Assembly (NCBI GenBank): GCA_037179385.1 | Contig: CM074195.1 | Location: 5,636,438 to 5,700,437 of the forward strand | DNA length: 64,000 bases | Source of the DNA: Holothuria scabra | Lineage: Eukaryota > Echinodermata > Holothuroidea > Aspidochirotida > Holothuriidae | Direction of reading: 5' to 3' | Part shown: in pieces, positions 26,071 to 38,130 of the stretch | How positions within the stretch are numbered: the stretch's first letter is position 1 | Layout: every line of letters starts with the position of its first letter | Position numbers and translations under genes: made by a program | Notes under the pieces: generated by a model | Database searches by the model: none | What the model was told of the DNA's origin: nothing | Seen by the model: the letters and a program-made list of their open reading frames with translations, nothing else

Positions 26071-26160
26071 ATGAAACGGCATCACAAATCTCTGCGTACG
26101 TGGATTTTTCGGGGATCTGACCTACGTGCATTTCAGTTGCAGATTCTTTTTAAACAAGAC
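26071..26160 (+). CDS. Possible first coding exon, unknown product
   Basis: The ATG in cacc-atg-a opens 30 codons (MKRHHKSLRTWIFRGSDLRA and ten more) that end at a strong donor, gac/gtaagt, in phase 0. It is 40 bp downstream of a TATA-like box. I recognise no domain, and no partner exon was found. The frame itself continues to 26223. Basic and short, it could equally be a non-coding transcript or chance. Confidence 0.25.
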
Positions 26161-26914
26161 GTAAGTTTTGGACAAGAACTGCTTAAAATTTCCGGGGATG
26201 TTTACACCCGGAGGGAACGATAAGATACGTTAATCGGGTGCAATTGTTGGCTGCCCAGAACTGCTAAGATTCTACTTCTAAGATTATCATGAATGGTTGC
26301 TCTACATGGGATTCGTATTAAAGCAGGAGAGTCGCTTCAGTATATTATAGCAACTACAACCGGCCAGTGCAGAAAAGGAATGCAATAGTTCCGAAATGAT
26401 TGGGGGATGAAAAATAGAATGAGCATGATGTTGGCCTAAGAATTAAATTATTAAAGCCTGGGGCATGTGACATCGACTGCAAACAAATCTATCGCATTAA
26501 CAGTTGATTTACATCTCCACTTTTGAAGTGAAAATATATTACGCCTACAAAAATGATATCCCGTTCGTGAAACGAACGGAAATTTTCCCAATATTTTCTA
26601 TCCTGAACTGGTAATATTGCAAGCCGGCCCAATCACGTATATTTTGGTGAGCAACGGACGCGAAATAACGGCCAACCGGGGGTAAAAATCTTCTGGTGCC
26701 AGCGTTTAATAAAGGCCATGCCGATGAACCAAAACTTTTGAAGCAGAAATTACGGTGACATGGAAGCCAATGTGACCGCTATCAGTAGATCAAAATTTGT
26801 ACGAATGTGAGTATCGGTGCTAATATTTTTGCATCAACTTACAAAAATTGTGTTAACTAATTTGGCTCAAAAATGTCACCATTTTGCGTCTAGGGACTTG
26901 CATAAGTCACAAGA

Positions 26915-27090
26915 TTTCCAAAAGGGGAGGGGGGCACCCCCTCCCCTTATACCCCTCCCCCAGGCCGGCGATCCACCAATGGACGCATCAGATGCGCGAC
27001 GTTCAATTCTAAACCCAGGGAAAACCCTGTCCATCTGTTTTGGGGTCACTCTGTCTCTTTCTGTCTGTCTGTCTGTCTGTCTATATCTGT
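26915..27090. repeat. Repeat related to the 24.3-kb palindrome, with (CTGT)n
   Basis: Contains gggcaccccctccccttata, gacgttcaattctaaaccca, gggaaaaccctg and a short (ctgt) tract at 27060-27081. Chance open frames on both strands fall here. Confidence 0.5.
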
Positions 27091-27631
27091 TTTCCTCCAT
27101 GGTCAAGACAATGAGTAAGTTTAAAAAAGATGAATGTAGTGTACCGTATCAGCAAACAAAACAGGTCTCAATATTTCCCCCTTTTTTCCAGGAGGCCTGA
27201 GGTTGAATTTGTTAGGACAGACTGAAATCTATGGTGAAAAACCATAGCCTACTATTGATGACAGTTGACTCATTAGTCTGCATGATGGGGCTTAATGATC
27301 ATAAACATGCCTGATTTTGGCTTAATTGAGATATATATGTGGGTTTAATGGGGCCTAATGATGCCAAACAGGTGGGAGAATCAGGTCCAATGCCATTTGA
27401 TTTATTTAGAATCCATCACTGAGAGTACAATAAAGTATATGACAAGGACTTGAGAAAATAAACATGGTTCTCGAAAGGTATATACAAAGTTGAAGCCATG
27501 GTTAGCTGAACCATGCAAATATACTTCACTATCAAGTTGCACCAAAATAAACAAAGAATGAAACCAATTTAGCATTATTCAAAGTAGAAAGCACCCACAA
27601 TGTTACAGCAAAGTCCAAGCTTACAAACCTC

Positions 27632-27960
27632 CTTTTAAAGAGCAAGAGCAGTCTCCCCAAAACTTAGATGAGGTGAGTAGGAGTGAAGTAGATTAACCAA
27701 ACTTACTTTGAAGCAAGGGCTAAATCTTGCAATTTTTTCTTACTTAAACACTTCAAAGTATCTTTCATAAAATAGTTTAGGATTTCAATATTCCATATTC
27801 CTTTATTTCAAAGCAGTTTTTTATTTCTAGTAAATTTCACACTTTAGGAGAAAAATAAAGTTGCAAGATCCTCAACAGCCAATCATGAAACAGGACAGCA
27901 GCTGTCTTATGCACTAATTCAAAATGGGGGACTGCATTTCTTTTTTAAAAGAATAGTCCA
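27632..27960 (+). repeat. Dispersed repeat D
   Basis: Begins ccttttaaagagcaagagca and carries gtatctttcataaaata, ggagaaaaataaagttgcaa and cagccaatcatgaaacagga, as in the other D copies. Confidence 0.6.
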
Positions 27961-28029
27961 GGAAAAATTCATATGTAAAGTTTAGTTACTGTAGATGAGG
28001 CCTTTACTCAGGCCTCCCAGCACCTCCTC

Positions 28030-28410
28030 TCTTGAATATAGGTTTTTTTAAAGGTTTTAATACTGAAAATATAGGTTTTTAAAGGTCCAAAATAGGGTTT
28101 AGGTTTAAAGGGCCAAAATACAGGTTTTTATAGGTTTACAAGATTTGTTTTCCAGCATGATAAAAGTAATAAACAGTGAATTCTTACTTTAACTTTGCGA
28201 ATTCTTACTTTAACTTTCAGTCTTTTAAAGAAAAATTCAGAAATCGTACCACTTTGCAGGTATCCAAGGAAGCCAACATCATCCATATACACTCTTATTT
28301 TTAAAGTCATCAAACAAATTCAAAATATAGGTTTTTATAGGTTATATAGACTTTTTTTTTAAAATATATAGGCTCCCAACATGAAAAATAGGTTTTATAG
28401 GTTTCACTGT
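28030..28410. repeat. AT-rich tract of tataggttttta words
   Basis: The word tataggtttttataggtt and variants recur from 28030 to 28140 and from 28320 to 28410. An attcttactttaacttt word is doubled at 28180-28220 between them. Confidence 0.5.
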
Positions 28411-28439
28411 GGGGCCTGCTTTTACTGCTCATGATTCTA

Positions 28440-28605
28440 ACCAATTCATTTGGACCTGCAGCCATATTTTTTCCAGTTCCAGTTCACTGGTCTGTTTTCC
28501 CTACTTCACTGCTTAATTATGCCGAGCACCAGGCAGAATGAGAGGTTCCATTTTTGAAGTGTTCAGCATGACCCAGCCAGGACTTGAACTCCAGACTGGA
28601 TACAC
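28440..28605 (-). repeat. SINE-like copy, family C, with the best B-box word
   Basis: On the minus strand, ggagttcaagtcctggctgg gives AGTTCAAGTCC against the B-box consensus GGTTCRANTCC (one mismatch). The rest (aggttccatttttgaag, ttatgccgagcaccaggcag) is family C. Confidence 0.6.
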
Positions 28606-28717
28606 ACTTGACTGTTTGATATGTTAAAGAGGAATTACACCGAAATCTTTAGCACTCAGTCCAATTGCAATCATTCTAGTTCATACATTGATGATCAATG
28701 TTTTGTTTATGATCATT

Positions 28718-28870
28718 AAAGGCAGAATTTTCTCACCCCAAACAAATAGGTTTCAATTCTCTTTAACTACTTACTTAAAAACCTCTCCCATACTTGTATA
28801 AAATCCATGTAGACACAATCTTAGTTTATAGCTTCAGGTGAGTATACAAGACCCCTTGCAATGCCAAAGC
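28718..28870 (+). repeat. Family A, partial and diverged
   Basis: Starts ttaaaggcagaattttctca and keeps the acctctcccatacttgt and gtttatagcttcaggtgag words, then is cut off. Confidence 0.6.
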
Positions 28871-29202
28871 ATTTTCAATGTAGCCTTTTCATGAACAATT
28901 TCAGCCATCTAGTTTATTGTAGAAGGATGAGTATGTCTAATACTCATTCTTCTATTTCGTAATTTATTCTTTGTCATAAGTGAGGATGGCGGGGTGGGGG
29001 TGGGAGTTGGGGTTGGGAAGGGATGAAGTAATTGGGAATGGTATTTATTTAAAGGTACTGACTGTAAGAGTTTTGTAACTATAGGGTTCTTTTCATCCGG
29101 AGTGATCTTTGTTGTCAAGCCCATAAGGGTTTTAAGTTATTCACTTCCATCCACAATTAGCTTGTTATGTTCCTTCTGTCTGTATATTTTTTCATGCCTT
29201 TT

Positions 29203-29527
29203 TTGAGAAAGCAACATAGACACCCCAGTAGATCAAAGGCAGTGTGGGGTGTAACTAGTAGCTGAGTTCGTAACATAATCTGTGCCCTCAAGTGAGCTTT
29301 GCTTCCTTTGTGTTAATACTGTGTGAAATGCAATTAACTCATGCTTGACTGGCCTGTAAGCTTACCCCACATGTTACATAACTTTCTGTGTATTTTAATG
29401 CATCTGTTACTGTCAATCAATTAATCAGATGTCAAGCATGTGTGTAGTGATCCTTCACTTGCTCCCTTAACCAAGAAGAGGTAATCAGGCAGAGGAGTAT
29501 GTAACAAAAAGTAAGAAGGAATGTTTC
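29203..29527 (-). repeat. Dispersed repeat E, inverted copy
   Basis: The partner of 21943-22302, about 6.9 kb away and inverted. Words include agtagatcaaaggcagtgt, gtgccctcaagtgagct, ttaatcagatgtcaagc and gaggtaatcaggcagagg. Similarity may continue weakly towards 29090. Confidence 0.75.
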
Positions 29528-29552
29528 ATCATGTTTGACAATGTGGAAAAAC

Positions 29553-29576
29553 AAATGAATGAATGAATGAATGAAT
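29553..29576. repeat. (GAAT)n microsatellite
   Basis: Five to six tandem gaat units. Confidence 0.8.
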
Positions 29577-30532
29577 ATTAATACTGTAGTGAAACACACA
29601 ATTTGCTGTAATGCCCAAATCCAGTATTCACTGATTTTATAATAATTCTGATGGACAATGGATCTCCAAAATGCAGCAATTGATGGAATTATTTTTCACA
29701 AAATGCCTAAATGGCAATTGGAAGTTATAGTGTCCCAACCTTCCAAAAAGAAAATGCAGTTGTTAGGTTGGTTTGATAGTTTTTTAGACCTTTTTTCACA
29801 ACCTCCTGGTTTCATCTTGTGGCACGCACAGCTCTTTTCAAGTTCTAAAAGTAAAATAATTAAAAGAATTACAGAAAGTCATGGGAGTGCCATATGTGCC
29901 GTGCTGTATATACTGAAAAGTCACTGTCGGAGGAAATTATTCAGAAAGTGACAAAACCACAAGGTGTCATATTTTTCTGAGCACAAGTCTAAATAAATGA
30001 TGCCAAGGGTATCAGATACTATACACCAATATCGGGTGTCTCACGCCTCCTCATACCCGACATTTAGATAATGTATCCTATGTTTTCATTGTTCATGGAA
30101 AACATTTATTATGTATCCTTAGAGCAGGCAGATATCATATGAGATTTGTACACATGTGTTCAACTAAGTTTAGTCATGTTCCTTCCTTGAAATTAAAATT
30201 AAAAGTGTTAAGTGAAGGAAGCTGATTGATTTACTTGACATGAAAGAACAGTTGATTGATGCTATACAGTATATGTATGTCCTGCAAGGAAAGTTAAGAT
30301 ATGTGCAACATATGAAAAAGGCATTCGGCATTTGTTTTCATGAGTTTTCCACTAATTCTACACCACAATCACACATTGAGTTAAAACTAACAAAAACTGA
30401 TCTGTCATCATGGTCTGATATAGTAATTGGGCAGTCTATGGATGAGGTTGTCCAGTCTTACACTGTGTGGATTTTTTTCTTTCCCAGAAATTTAAATTAC
30501 AAAATCCCCATTCAAAAGTAATGAGTTCGAGT

Positions 30533-30680
30533 TCGACAACATTTATTTGAGTCATTCTCTGGATTTACAACACAATTCAAAAAATAAAACAACGAAACAA
30601 AGCTATAAAGAGAAACTCAGGAGGAAACTCAGAAAAGCTCCATAGAGCTTGTAAAAGAGCCCTCTGTTTAAACCTCCGTA
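30533..30680 (-). repeat. Possible 3' end of a non-LTR retroelement
   Basis: On the minus strand it ends aaataaatgttgtcgaactc followed by gaactc. AATAAA plus a short terminal repeat like this is typical of some non-LTR (RTE- or CR1-like) 3' tails. No reverse transcriptase frame is adjacent. Confidence 0.35.
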
Positions 30681-31611
30681 CAAAAAAACAAAAACAGAGT
30701 TAACATGAGGAAAGGGAAAACAAAAAAACAACAACAGGAAAATCAGAGAGAGGAAACTGGGAAGAAGGGAGCCTGGGAAGAAGAGAATGAACTCATGCTT
30801 CTTATTTTAAAATGCATCAATTCTTTAACGAGTCTCATGGTATACTTTTTCACCAATCATAGTGTTTCACTGTGAAATATTTGCACATGTAAGCTCACAA
30901 AAGCTGCTAAAATTTCAAAGACATGCACATTCATTTTTATGAAGGAGAGATCTTGATATTTTCAAGTTCTAAAAATATTCTGACTGTTACAGTTCCTTGT
31001 GCAGTTCAAGATCAAAGAGAGAATTTGGCAGTCAACCCTTAATTAACAAGAACAGCTGTTTCTTCCTATTCTCTTTCCAGTACTTTTCATGACATTTCAG
31101 GACTTAAATATCACACACTGTAGTCAATGTAAAACCAGCTACACACTTACACGACTTTTCAAACCCCAACTCAACTTGATCGTCGGATCTCCAACAGTTA
31201 TGTAATGTGCATGAGTTTACCCCTGCGATTGGCAGTTCCAAGACCAGTTTTGAGTTGCACCGACTTCAGTCAGGAAGAACCAACATGTTGGTTCTTTGAT
31301 CCCAACTGAGGGAGTCCGTGTGACTTAAAACTGGTCTTAACATTGGCCAATCACACTTGTAGCGACGATCCTCATTGTGGCGTGCAAAGTCATGTAGTTT
31401 GCGACTAGCTTAAACCAACCAGTTTACTCCCAAGTTTATAATTTTACATAATTGACCTGGAAAAATACTGCCCACATGATTCTTGAGAGCTATTCAGGAT
31501 AGTACCTCCCATACAAATTGAGGTAACTGCATTTTCCCTTTAAGAAAATATTTCTTTTGGTGCAGTGTACAAGATAAAAAGTTGCAGTCAAGTTACTGTA
31601 GATGGAGTACC

Positions 31612-31745
31612 ACTGCCCAGTTTCAACCAATTGGTGTAAGTCTGTTAAGACACAGCCTAGTGTACCTCACTGGCTTCTTTACCCTTCTATACTCCATTGG
31701 TAATGCTGAGCACCAAGCACAATGACAAAATTAATGTTCCAGTTC
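31612..31745 (-). repeat. SINE-like copy, family C, head lost
   Basis: aaccaattggtgtaagtctg, ctcactggcttctttaccc and aatgctgagcaccaagcaca match the family. The B-box side is missing. Confidence 0.45.
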
Positions 31746-32274
31746 AAAAAGCATTAATTAAATACAAGATTGAATCAAAACTGAAAATAAAACTTAAAAG
31801 TAGTCTCAACTTGTCATAATCTGGTATTAAATACAAAGTATACGTTGTAAGACCATCAATCGGGAGTTTAAAAGAGGAACCAATTAAAAGGGGAAGCAAA
31901 CATAGGGAAGTTAAGATAAGGGATATGAAGGCTGTGCTAAGGAAAAGCAATGATTTAATTCACATATCTGCAATATGAAATGCTTGGGAACTACTTTGTA
32001 AGAGGCCAAGAGAATCTTGCCCTGGCTACTTTATCACTTTCTAGATCAATGCTTTGTGAAAGCAACATCAATTCATTACCATACGCTGGTGTAGCAGATC
32101 AATGGACTTCATCCAGCATGCTCGAACTTATTTAATTTAACAATTCTTAATGGAAACTCCTTTTGCATATCTAACAACTGGAACTATTGTTATAATATAC
32201 AGCTGCTTGTTAAACAGCTGCTGTCTATATGACTGTTATACTAACTGCATGGTAAAGAAGTAAGAGCCTCTCTG

Positions 32275-32505
32275 ACTTTGTAGACTCTGGAGATCTGGGA
32301 TTCCATCCACTCCCAGCTGGGTCATAGCTAGGCCTACCAAAGATTTAAAAAAATCGAACCTACTGCCATTATGCTTGGTGCTCACATACAAAAACAACGG
32401 AATCTGTAAAACAGGCCACAGAGCCATAACTGGAAAAAGGCTGACTGCCTTGTTTTCAATGGTATGTTTGGTTAGAAACTGTGCCAGAAGACTGTCTACC
32501 AAACT
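32275..32505 (+). repeat. SINE-like copy, family C, plus orientation
   Basis: cccagctgggtcatagctag, aatcgaacctactgccatta, tgcttggtgctcacatacaa and cataactggaaaaaggctg are the family words in reverse sense to most copies. Confidence 0.5.
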
Positions 32506-33149
32506 ACAGTAACTACAGTATGACTGATATTCTCTTTATGATGGAAATCGTTCAACAAAGATGATTAAAAAAAAACTATAATTTCACCATACAAAAAAAA
32601 GAATACTTCATAGTCAATGAAAATAATTCCATTAAAATTTGACAAATGTTAACTTAAAACAGCTGCTGTAAGTCGATCGTTTCCAAAATTAACACACCGC
32701 TTTCCCAACAGCTTATCCTTCTATCACTTAATTCTATTCTTAAGAAACACATGTCTCCCACGATGATTTCAAATTCTACGTTGTATCTTATCTACAGCGA
32801 TGTGCTCTCAAAGTTATCTCATACCAGCAAACAGGAATAGCATACATGTATGCAACCTCTGTTATTCCATCCACAGGATAAGTTTTCCAGCCCACAGTCA
32901 TGTGATACGTGTTTAATAAGAAGAAATTTCTGTTTGCGCTAGATCGACTCCCATGATTAAGATTAAAATGTCCAACTATATCTTCCCTGAAGTCAATCAT
33001 TAAAGGGTTCCTTTTGCAAATAGCTTTCACTTTAAAGGACTCGCCCAGACAATGATATGCACAAACCTGAAATATGTCATCAGCTCTCAATGTTTGATTT
33101 GAGGAGATAGATATTTTGAAAATGATTGTAAATGATTATGAGGGAGTTA

Positions 33150-33240
33150 GATAGTGTTTTACAGCTCAGTTTCTTACCAATTTGTTTGAGCTGGTCAGGC
33201 CATGGCCAGCCACAACTTAAATGACTAGGAAAAGTTAAGG
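33150..33240 (-). repeat. SINE-like copy, family C, fragment
   Basis: gttttacagctcagtttctt, accaatttgtttgagctggt and ggccagccacaac only. Confidence 0.4.
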
Positions 33241-33299
33241 GAGTGGATTTGTTGCACACAGAATTGTTGTACCAGAAAAACATTAATTATGAAATGGAA

Positions 33300-33560
33300 A
33301 AAGCAGTTGTCCCAGGCTTATTTTGTAGCAACAGCTAAATGTCACAATTTTCTTCTTTTTTTCTCTTTAATATATTTCATAATGTTGTAGGCCCATCAAT
33401 ATTGCATATTCAAGGTGAACCGAACAGTTGCTCCTAGTAAATTTCACATTTGAGGAGAAAGAATATGCCATATGATTCTCAAAAGTCAACCATATGAAAC
33501 AGGACAGTCTACTACACTACTTCATATCGAGGTGAGCTGTATTTCCCCAAATTAAAGATA
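33300..33560 (+). repeat. Dispersed repeat D
   Basis: Contains cagctaaatgtcacaatttt, attcaaggtgaaccgaacag, cacatttgaggagaaagaat and ggacagtctactacactac, in family order. Confidence 0.6.
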
Positions 33561-33774
33561 ATACAAAAGTAACAACTGACGACTTCAAAACTTTACTACT
33601 TAAGCCTGCCCTGATGAAGCAAACATCACTGATTTAAGGATCATGGAAGTTGTGCAACATATAGAGTAGAAGCAAATTTATTTCCCACTAATTCTGCTGC
33701 ATCTCTTGCAATATGTGTGAAGTTTTTGAAAATAACTTTTCTCTGAGTTTTAAAATAAACCCTTTCCCAAGAAA

Positions 33775-33916
33775 AGATTTCAAAGGACTGTGGGATAGCT
33801 TTTAGGTGCGCATCGTTTTTGACCTCGGTATGATGGCATTGACAAAAATGATGCATACCCAAAATCTGTCCCACAATTCATTGTAATTGCTATTTGAAAA
33901 ATGGTCCATCAATGAG
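33775..33916. repeat. Related copy of the TAGACC short element
   Basis: Shares aaaggactgtgggatagctt, tgtcccacaattcattgtaa and gctatttgaaaaatggtcc with the 59.1-kb element. The left end is diverged. A further fragment, caaaggattgtgggacat, lies near 42555. Confidence 0.55.
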
Positions 33917-34129
33917 CCCGCTTTGTGGGTCATGAAATTCACCTCAAAGAATAACTTGTCCAAAACTCACTGGTATGGGGATCTATGAGTCCTGATATAC
34001 CTACCCCCTGTTACAATTCTAACAGCATCTGCTACCTACCTGCAACAATTTACCTTGGAAAAAAATGTAGTAGAGTGGAGATGGGAGGTGCCATTAGTCG
34101 GGACATCCCTATATGTTACAACATCTATA

Positions 34130-34310
34130 TATTCTGACCTCTCCATGTTCTGATAATAATGTACTTTGGTACTGCATGACAACGTGTACTTTGGAGCGCC
34201 GACAACAATGAACTTTGGCGCTGACAGTAATGTACTTTGGCGACGATGAAGATGTACTTTGGTGCCATTTTGTCGAAACATAGAGATGTCTAAACATAGA
34301 GATGTAACCC
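34130..34310. repeat. Minisatellite of atgtactttgg words
   Basis: (a)atg-tactttgg or aactttgg recurs five times at about 30-bp steps, followed by a duplicated aacatagagatgt word. The minus-strand open frame of 141 codons (34036-34461) runs through it and shows no domain I know. Part of it may still be old coding sequence. Confidence 0.55.
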
Positions 34311-35272
34311 CAAAGTCTGCAGGTGATCTCCCTTGTTCACCCTGGGTATAGGTGAGACAGCAGCTGTAACAGCTAGGAGGTACACACTCTAGTGAAGTAA
34401 ATTCCACAATTTCAGGTTGTTCAACATCTACTGCTATGCATAAAGTTTTGACAAGCCCCAAAGTTCACAAAACAAATTTCAAAACACATTAGAGAAGAAG
34501 AGCTAAACCCTCTCAAAAGGCCACAAGGAAAACTTTAAAATAACTAGCTAGCCTTTTAAAGTTTTCATGACTGCGATCTTATAATGACTGTCGATGTACA
34601 GTAATTAAACATAATCTCATCCAAGCTTTCCATTTAGTCAAAAGATCAAAATAGAAGGAGACCCTTGTGCAAGCAGTTGTACCCAAGAGGAATTGTGGGA
34701 AAGGGAAATTCTCAAATATATAGACTATCCGAAAACACATAAACAGGCCAGAGAGCAAGAAGGATGAACTTATATTTTGCAGGAGGGAAGAAGGTGGATT
34801 AGTAATTCCCCTGGTAGTTATGTCAAGATTGATCACGTTCAAAAATGCATGAAGAAACTTAAGGTTTTAGTAGATACGAGTTGTGCTAACACAGTGAGGC
34901 AATAATTCAGAAGAGGACATGTGCAATACATCCTAGACTATAGGTAGGTTGTTGAGGTGTTAATGATTTTTGCCAGATCACAAATTATTGATTGCCGCAC
35001 TCAAAGTAGCTAGGTCACAGCTTTGTCATCAGGAAGGGAATTTTGTGTTTTTTATGAATCATATGATATTCACAGACTTTCATCAGTTCAACAAAGTTTC
35101 CACAAGTTCCATTTTATTCCAATCTTAATTATCCCTCCACTCCCTTTAAGCTAAGAGGAACTATAAAATTAACATGCATGCTTCACTTGTTGGTACTGTT
35201 TACCATCCAATTATTGCACAAAATGTACCAGCTCCCTGGTCTTTTCTTTTGCATTTCATCCACACACATCTT

Positions 35273-35583
35273 AAAGGTCTAAACCTCTCACCCCAAACTA
35301 CAATTTTGGTACCCCCATACCAAAATTATCAATTGGCTCAGCTCTTTGGTTGACAGCTAATTCAAACAATGCAGAGTGCCAAAGCTTACAGTGTATATTA
35401 CACAGCATGAACAGTACTGAGAGTGTTTTCATTACATAAATTGAGTTTTTCTATACTCACCCTGAAGAAATAAAGTGGGATTGTATCTGGATGAGGGTGA
35501 ATTTCAGACAATTGTGGGAGGGGCTTCAGTAAGAAGGTTAGGAGAATTGGTACTGTTTGGGGCGAGAGAACTGGGCCTTTAAA
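35273..35583 (-). repeat. Family A, full-length, reverse orientation
   Basis: Ends are TTAAAGGTCTAAACCTCTCA and GAGAACTGGGCCTTTAA, with the interior of the 16.8-kb copy in reverse complement. Confidence 0.75.
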
Positions 35584-35610
35584 ATTACTTTAGAATAAAT
35601 TTTCGTAAAG

Positions 35611-35875
35611 AGCTTTAAAGGGCCAACCCTCTCACTCCAAACAACAATTTTTACACAGTAGTTCAAACAATGCAGAGTACCATAACTCATATTAAACAGC
35701 CTGTACAGTATGACAGTGTTTTGATTACACATTGGGGTCTTTTACATAATCACCCTGAAGCAATAAACTGAGGTTGTTTCTGGATGAGGATGAATTTCAA
35801 ACATTTGTGGGAGGGGCTTATGCAAGTAGGGTAGAACTGTAACTGTTTGGTGCGAGAGGATCACACCTTTACTAA
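35611..35875 (-). repeat. Family A, diverged reverse copy
   Basis: Begins tttaaagggccaaccctctc, only 28 bp after the previous copy. It shares the attttggggctta-side words gtgggaggggctta and the gcaataaactgaggttg word with the family, and ends tcacacctttac. Confidence 0.65.
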
Positions 35876-36029
35876 ACTGGTAGTGATATTACAGCCAGTA
35901 AATCATCCACAAGTAGGTATGTCCATTGAGGTCAGGTGTACAGTACACATCAGCTGAGAGAGCTTATAGGGTAATTTTAAGGCAGTTATTGATCACACAA
36001 GAAAAGTTTGATTTTCCAAACCTACATAC

Positions 36030-36295
36030 TAATTATAGTCCCTCCCACAATTATCTACAGTAAGCTCATATTTATTCAGACAATCCCAGTTTATAACTTC
36101 AGGACATACCCTTTTTAGTTTCTGCTACATACTGTACAAGGCCATAATATATGTAACAGAATCCTTTCAGTACATGCTGTGTAATGAGAGATACTCTACA
36201 TTTTTTGGTTCTGATGTCAATCAAAGAGCTGTATACCATGGAATTTCTGTAGACTGGTTGAGTTGTAGTTTGGGGTGACAATCACTGTCTTAAAT
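36030..36295 (+). repeat. Family A, eroded forward copy
   Basis: Keeps gtccctcccacaattatct, cagtttataacttcagg, gatgtcaatcaaagagct and gtagtttggggtgacaatc. The left end is lost. With the two copies before it, three family A elements lie within 1 kb. Confidence 0.6.
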
Positions 36296-36879
36296 GATAG
36301 AACACCTTTTCTTTGTTCCTCTGTTGTATTCTTTGATTTGTTATTTTTTTTGTATTTTGGTGCATTTTGTTGTATCACTTCCATTTGTTAATGTCAGCTG
36401 TAAATCTCTTATACCTCTTTTAGGTCAAAAAGAGAACAAGTGAAATTTATCATGCTGTTTCGATTGTGGTAAAAAAAGTTAATTTTCTAACCTCAGTAAT
36501 GTATTGTTCAACTGAGGTATATCAGTTGTGCAAACCTACTGCTGGAGGTCTATTATTATCACTTCACCGAGCTTCTAGTCCACTTGGGTTGCAAAAAAAA
36601 GACACGGTACTATATGTGGCTAGAGTTTCTTGACTTAGATAAAATGCCTTTGCATGGAGTATTTACTGTCTGTCAATCATCAAATTGTGTAATTGGGCAA
36701 GAAATAAAATCAACTGTATATTTTTACAGTGACCAATTCGTCATGACTGAAATTTGCACCTACTGTAATCTCCATAACCACGGATCTCTGAAAAAAATAA
36801 AAACCTCACTTAAACAAGAGCCCAAGGGCACTATGGTTCCTTGCATTAAAGATGATATTGTATTAAGGTAGTCCCAAGG

Positions 36880-38130
36880 TAAGGCATAATTTGCACCTTT
36901 AACCCCAATGACTTTTTGCCATCACCCAAAAACATAGGGGCACATTAAATTTCAAAATCATACAAGCACTTGCCGTTTGAGAGAAATGGAACACTAAACT
37001 TTTCAAATTATCACACTGCACACTGCCCACTTCCATGCAACAAATACATTCATCACCTTTCACTAAAATGTCATTTACTTGAGTTTGGGGTAGTATAGGA
37101 GGTTAGTTAATTGCCTTTTTGGTCAATCTCAACAATTCAAATCCAGACCTTAAAAAGAAGTCACAAAGGTCAAATACAGTCAAAGTAGATCAAAACTGAT
37201 TTTAAATAAACACAGTCTCTTCTGCACCAAAGAAATTTAACAGTCATCTGGTCATTCCTGACCACCAAAATTTATGATGGATGACTAGAAATTATGTCAT
37301 GGTTGTCCTTTAGACTACCCAATGTGTTTGCCTGAAAAGCAAAAATAAGGAAAAGCCCACAATTCTGCTACTAAAGGCAGCCTGATAGTGATTTATTACC
37401 ACCAATTTCTTCTTCACAATTTGGCTAGAAGACCAAGAAACAAACATAGCTCTGTAGAATCTAATAAATGACTTTTAACTTGACCTTTTAACCTAAAGAG
37501 GGTGTTAGAAACAGCATTGTAGTCCCTAGGGTAAAAGCAGAGGTAAAGAAGAGAAACTGTTTTCATATTTTGAAATTGGAATCTTAGCTTGCACTGTGAA
37601 TAACTTTATTCAATACTGTATGTGAGGAAAAGGTTGTTTTTAATAATAATTGCATTACTGTCCTGATTGTTAACTAAACTGCTTTTAGACTGAGAGGGGG
37701 TTATAATTCTTCTTTTCTTTTATACATTGCATTTGTCTAAAGGCATTAAACTTCAGCTGGACTTTTAAACCAATTGAACAAAGACCCAAAGAGTCTTCAC
37801 GTGCACTTTACTTAGACGAACACAACTTTCCATTATTTCCACCATGTTACTTGGTTATTGAGTAATTGCACCGCATACCTGGCATTGCAATAGGCCTACA
37901 TATGACCTACATGTACACACTAGCCTGTCATTTAAATGTCAGTAACTCAAGGAACGAACATTGTAGGAGGGTAGTGTAATAGCCTTTTTGGTTCGTCTGA
38001 TCAAGACAAATCTTGACGTCACAAAAAAGTCACAAAAAAGTCACAAAGGTCAAAAGGTCAAATGAGGTCAAGTGAGGTCAAGGGGGGTCATCACGTGCAT
38101 TTCATTTAGACGAACACAAATCTCCATTAC
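36880..38130 (+). repeat. Degenerate relatives of the 145-bp array and a duplicated segment
   Basis: 36885-36990 is a worn unit (aaccccaatgactttttgcc). 37785-37870 and 38090-38135 share tcacgtgcacttt/catttcattt followed by agacgaacacaa. 37094-37200 and 37965-38060 share the agcctttttggt-type start and gtcacaaaggtcaaa. Together these suggest older parts of the same element. Confidence 0.5.
38044..38092 (+). repeat. AGGTCA mini-tandem
   Basis: Four AGGTCA half-sites follow one another with gaps of 2, 4 and 4 bases, plus a GGGTCA. Read as hormone-receptor half-sites they make DR2 and DR4 spacings. It could equally be a simple 10-bp minisatellite. Confidence 0.6.

Larger units (their letters stand above)
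30690..35265. other. Intron sequence with fragments; unassigned frame at 32788-33090
   Basis: The minus-strand frame of 100 codons at 32788-33090 follows a cag acceptor-like site, but no family is recognised and the area is repeat-like. SINE-like copies, repeat D and the minisatellite are listed separately. Confidence 0.4.

Noticed and set aside
32788..33090. 100-codon minus-strand frame after an acceptor-like site
   Set aside because: No family recognised and no neighbouring exon. Kept only as a note; transcript data would decide.
34036..34461. 141-codon minus-strand frame
   Set aside because: Half of it is the atgtactttgg minisatellite, and the remainder has no recognised domain.
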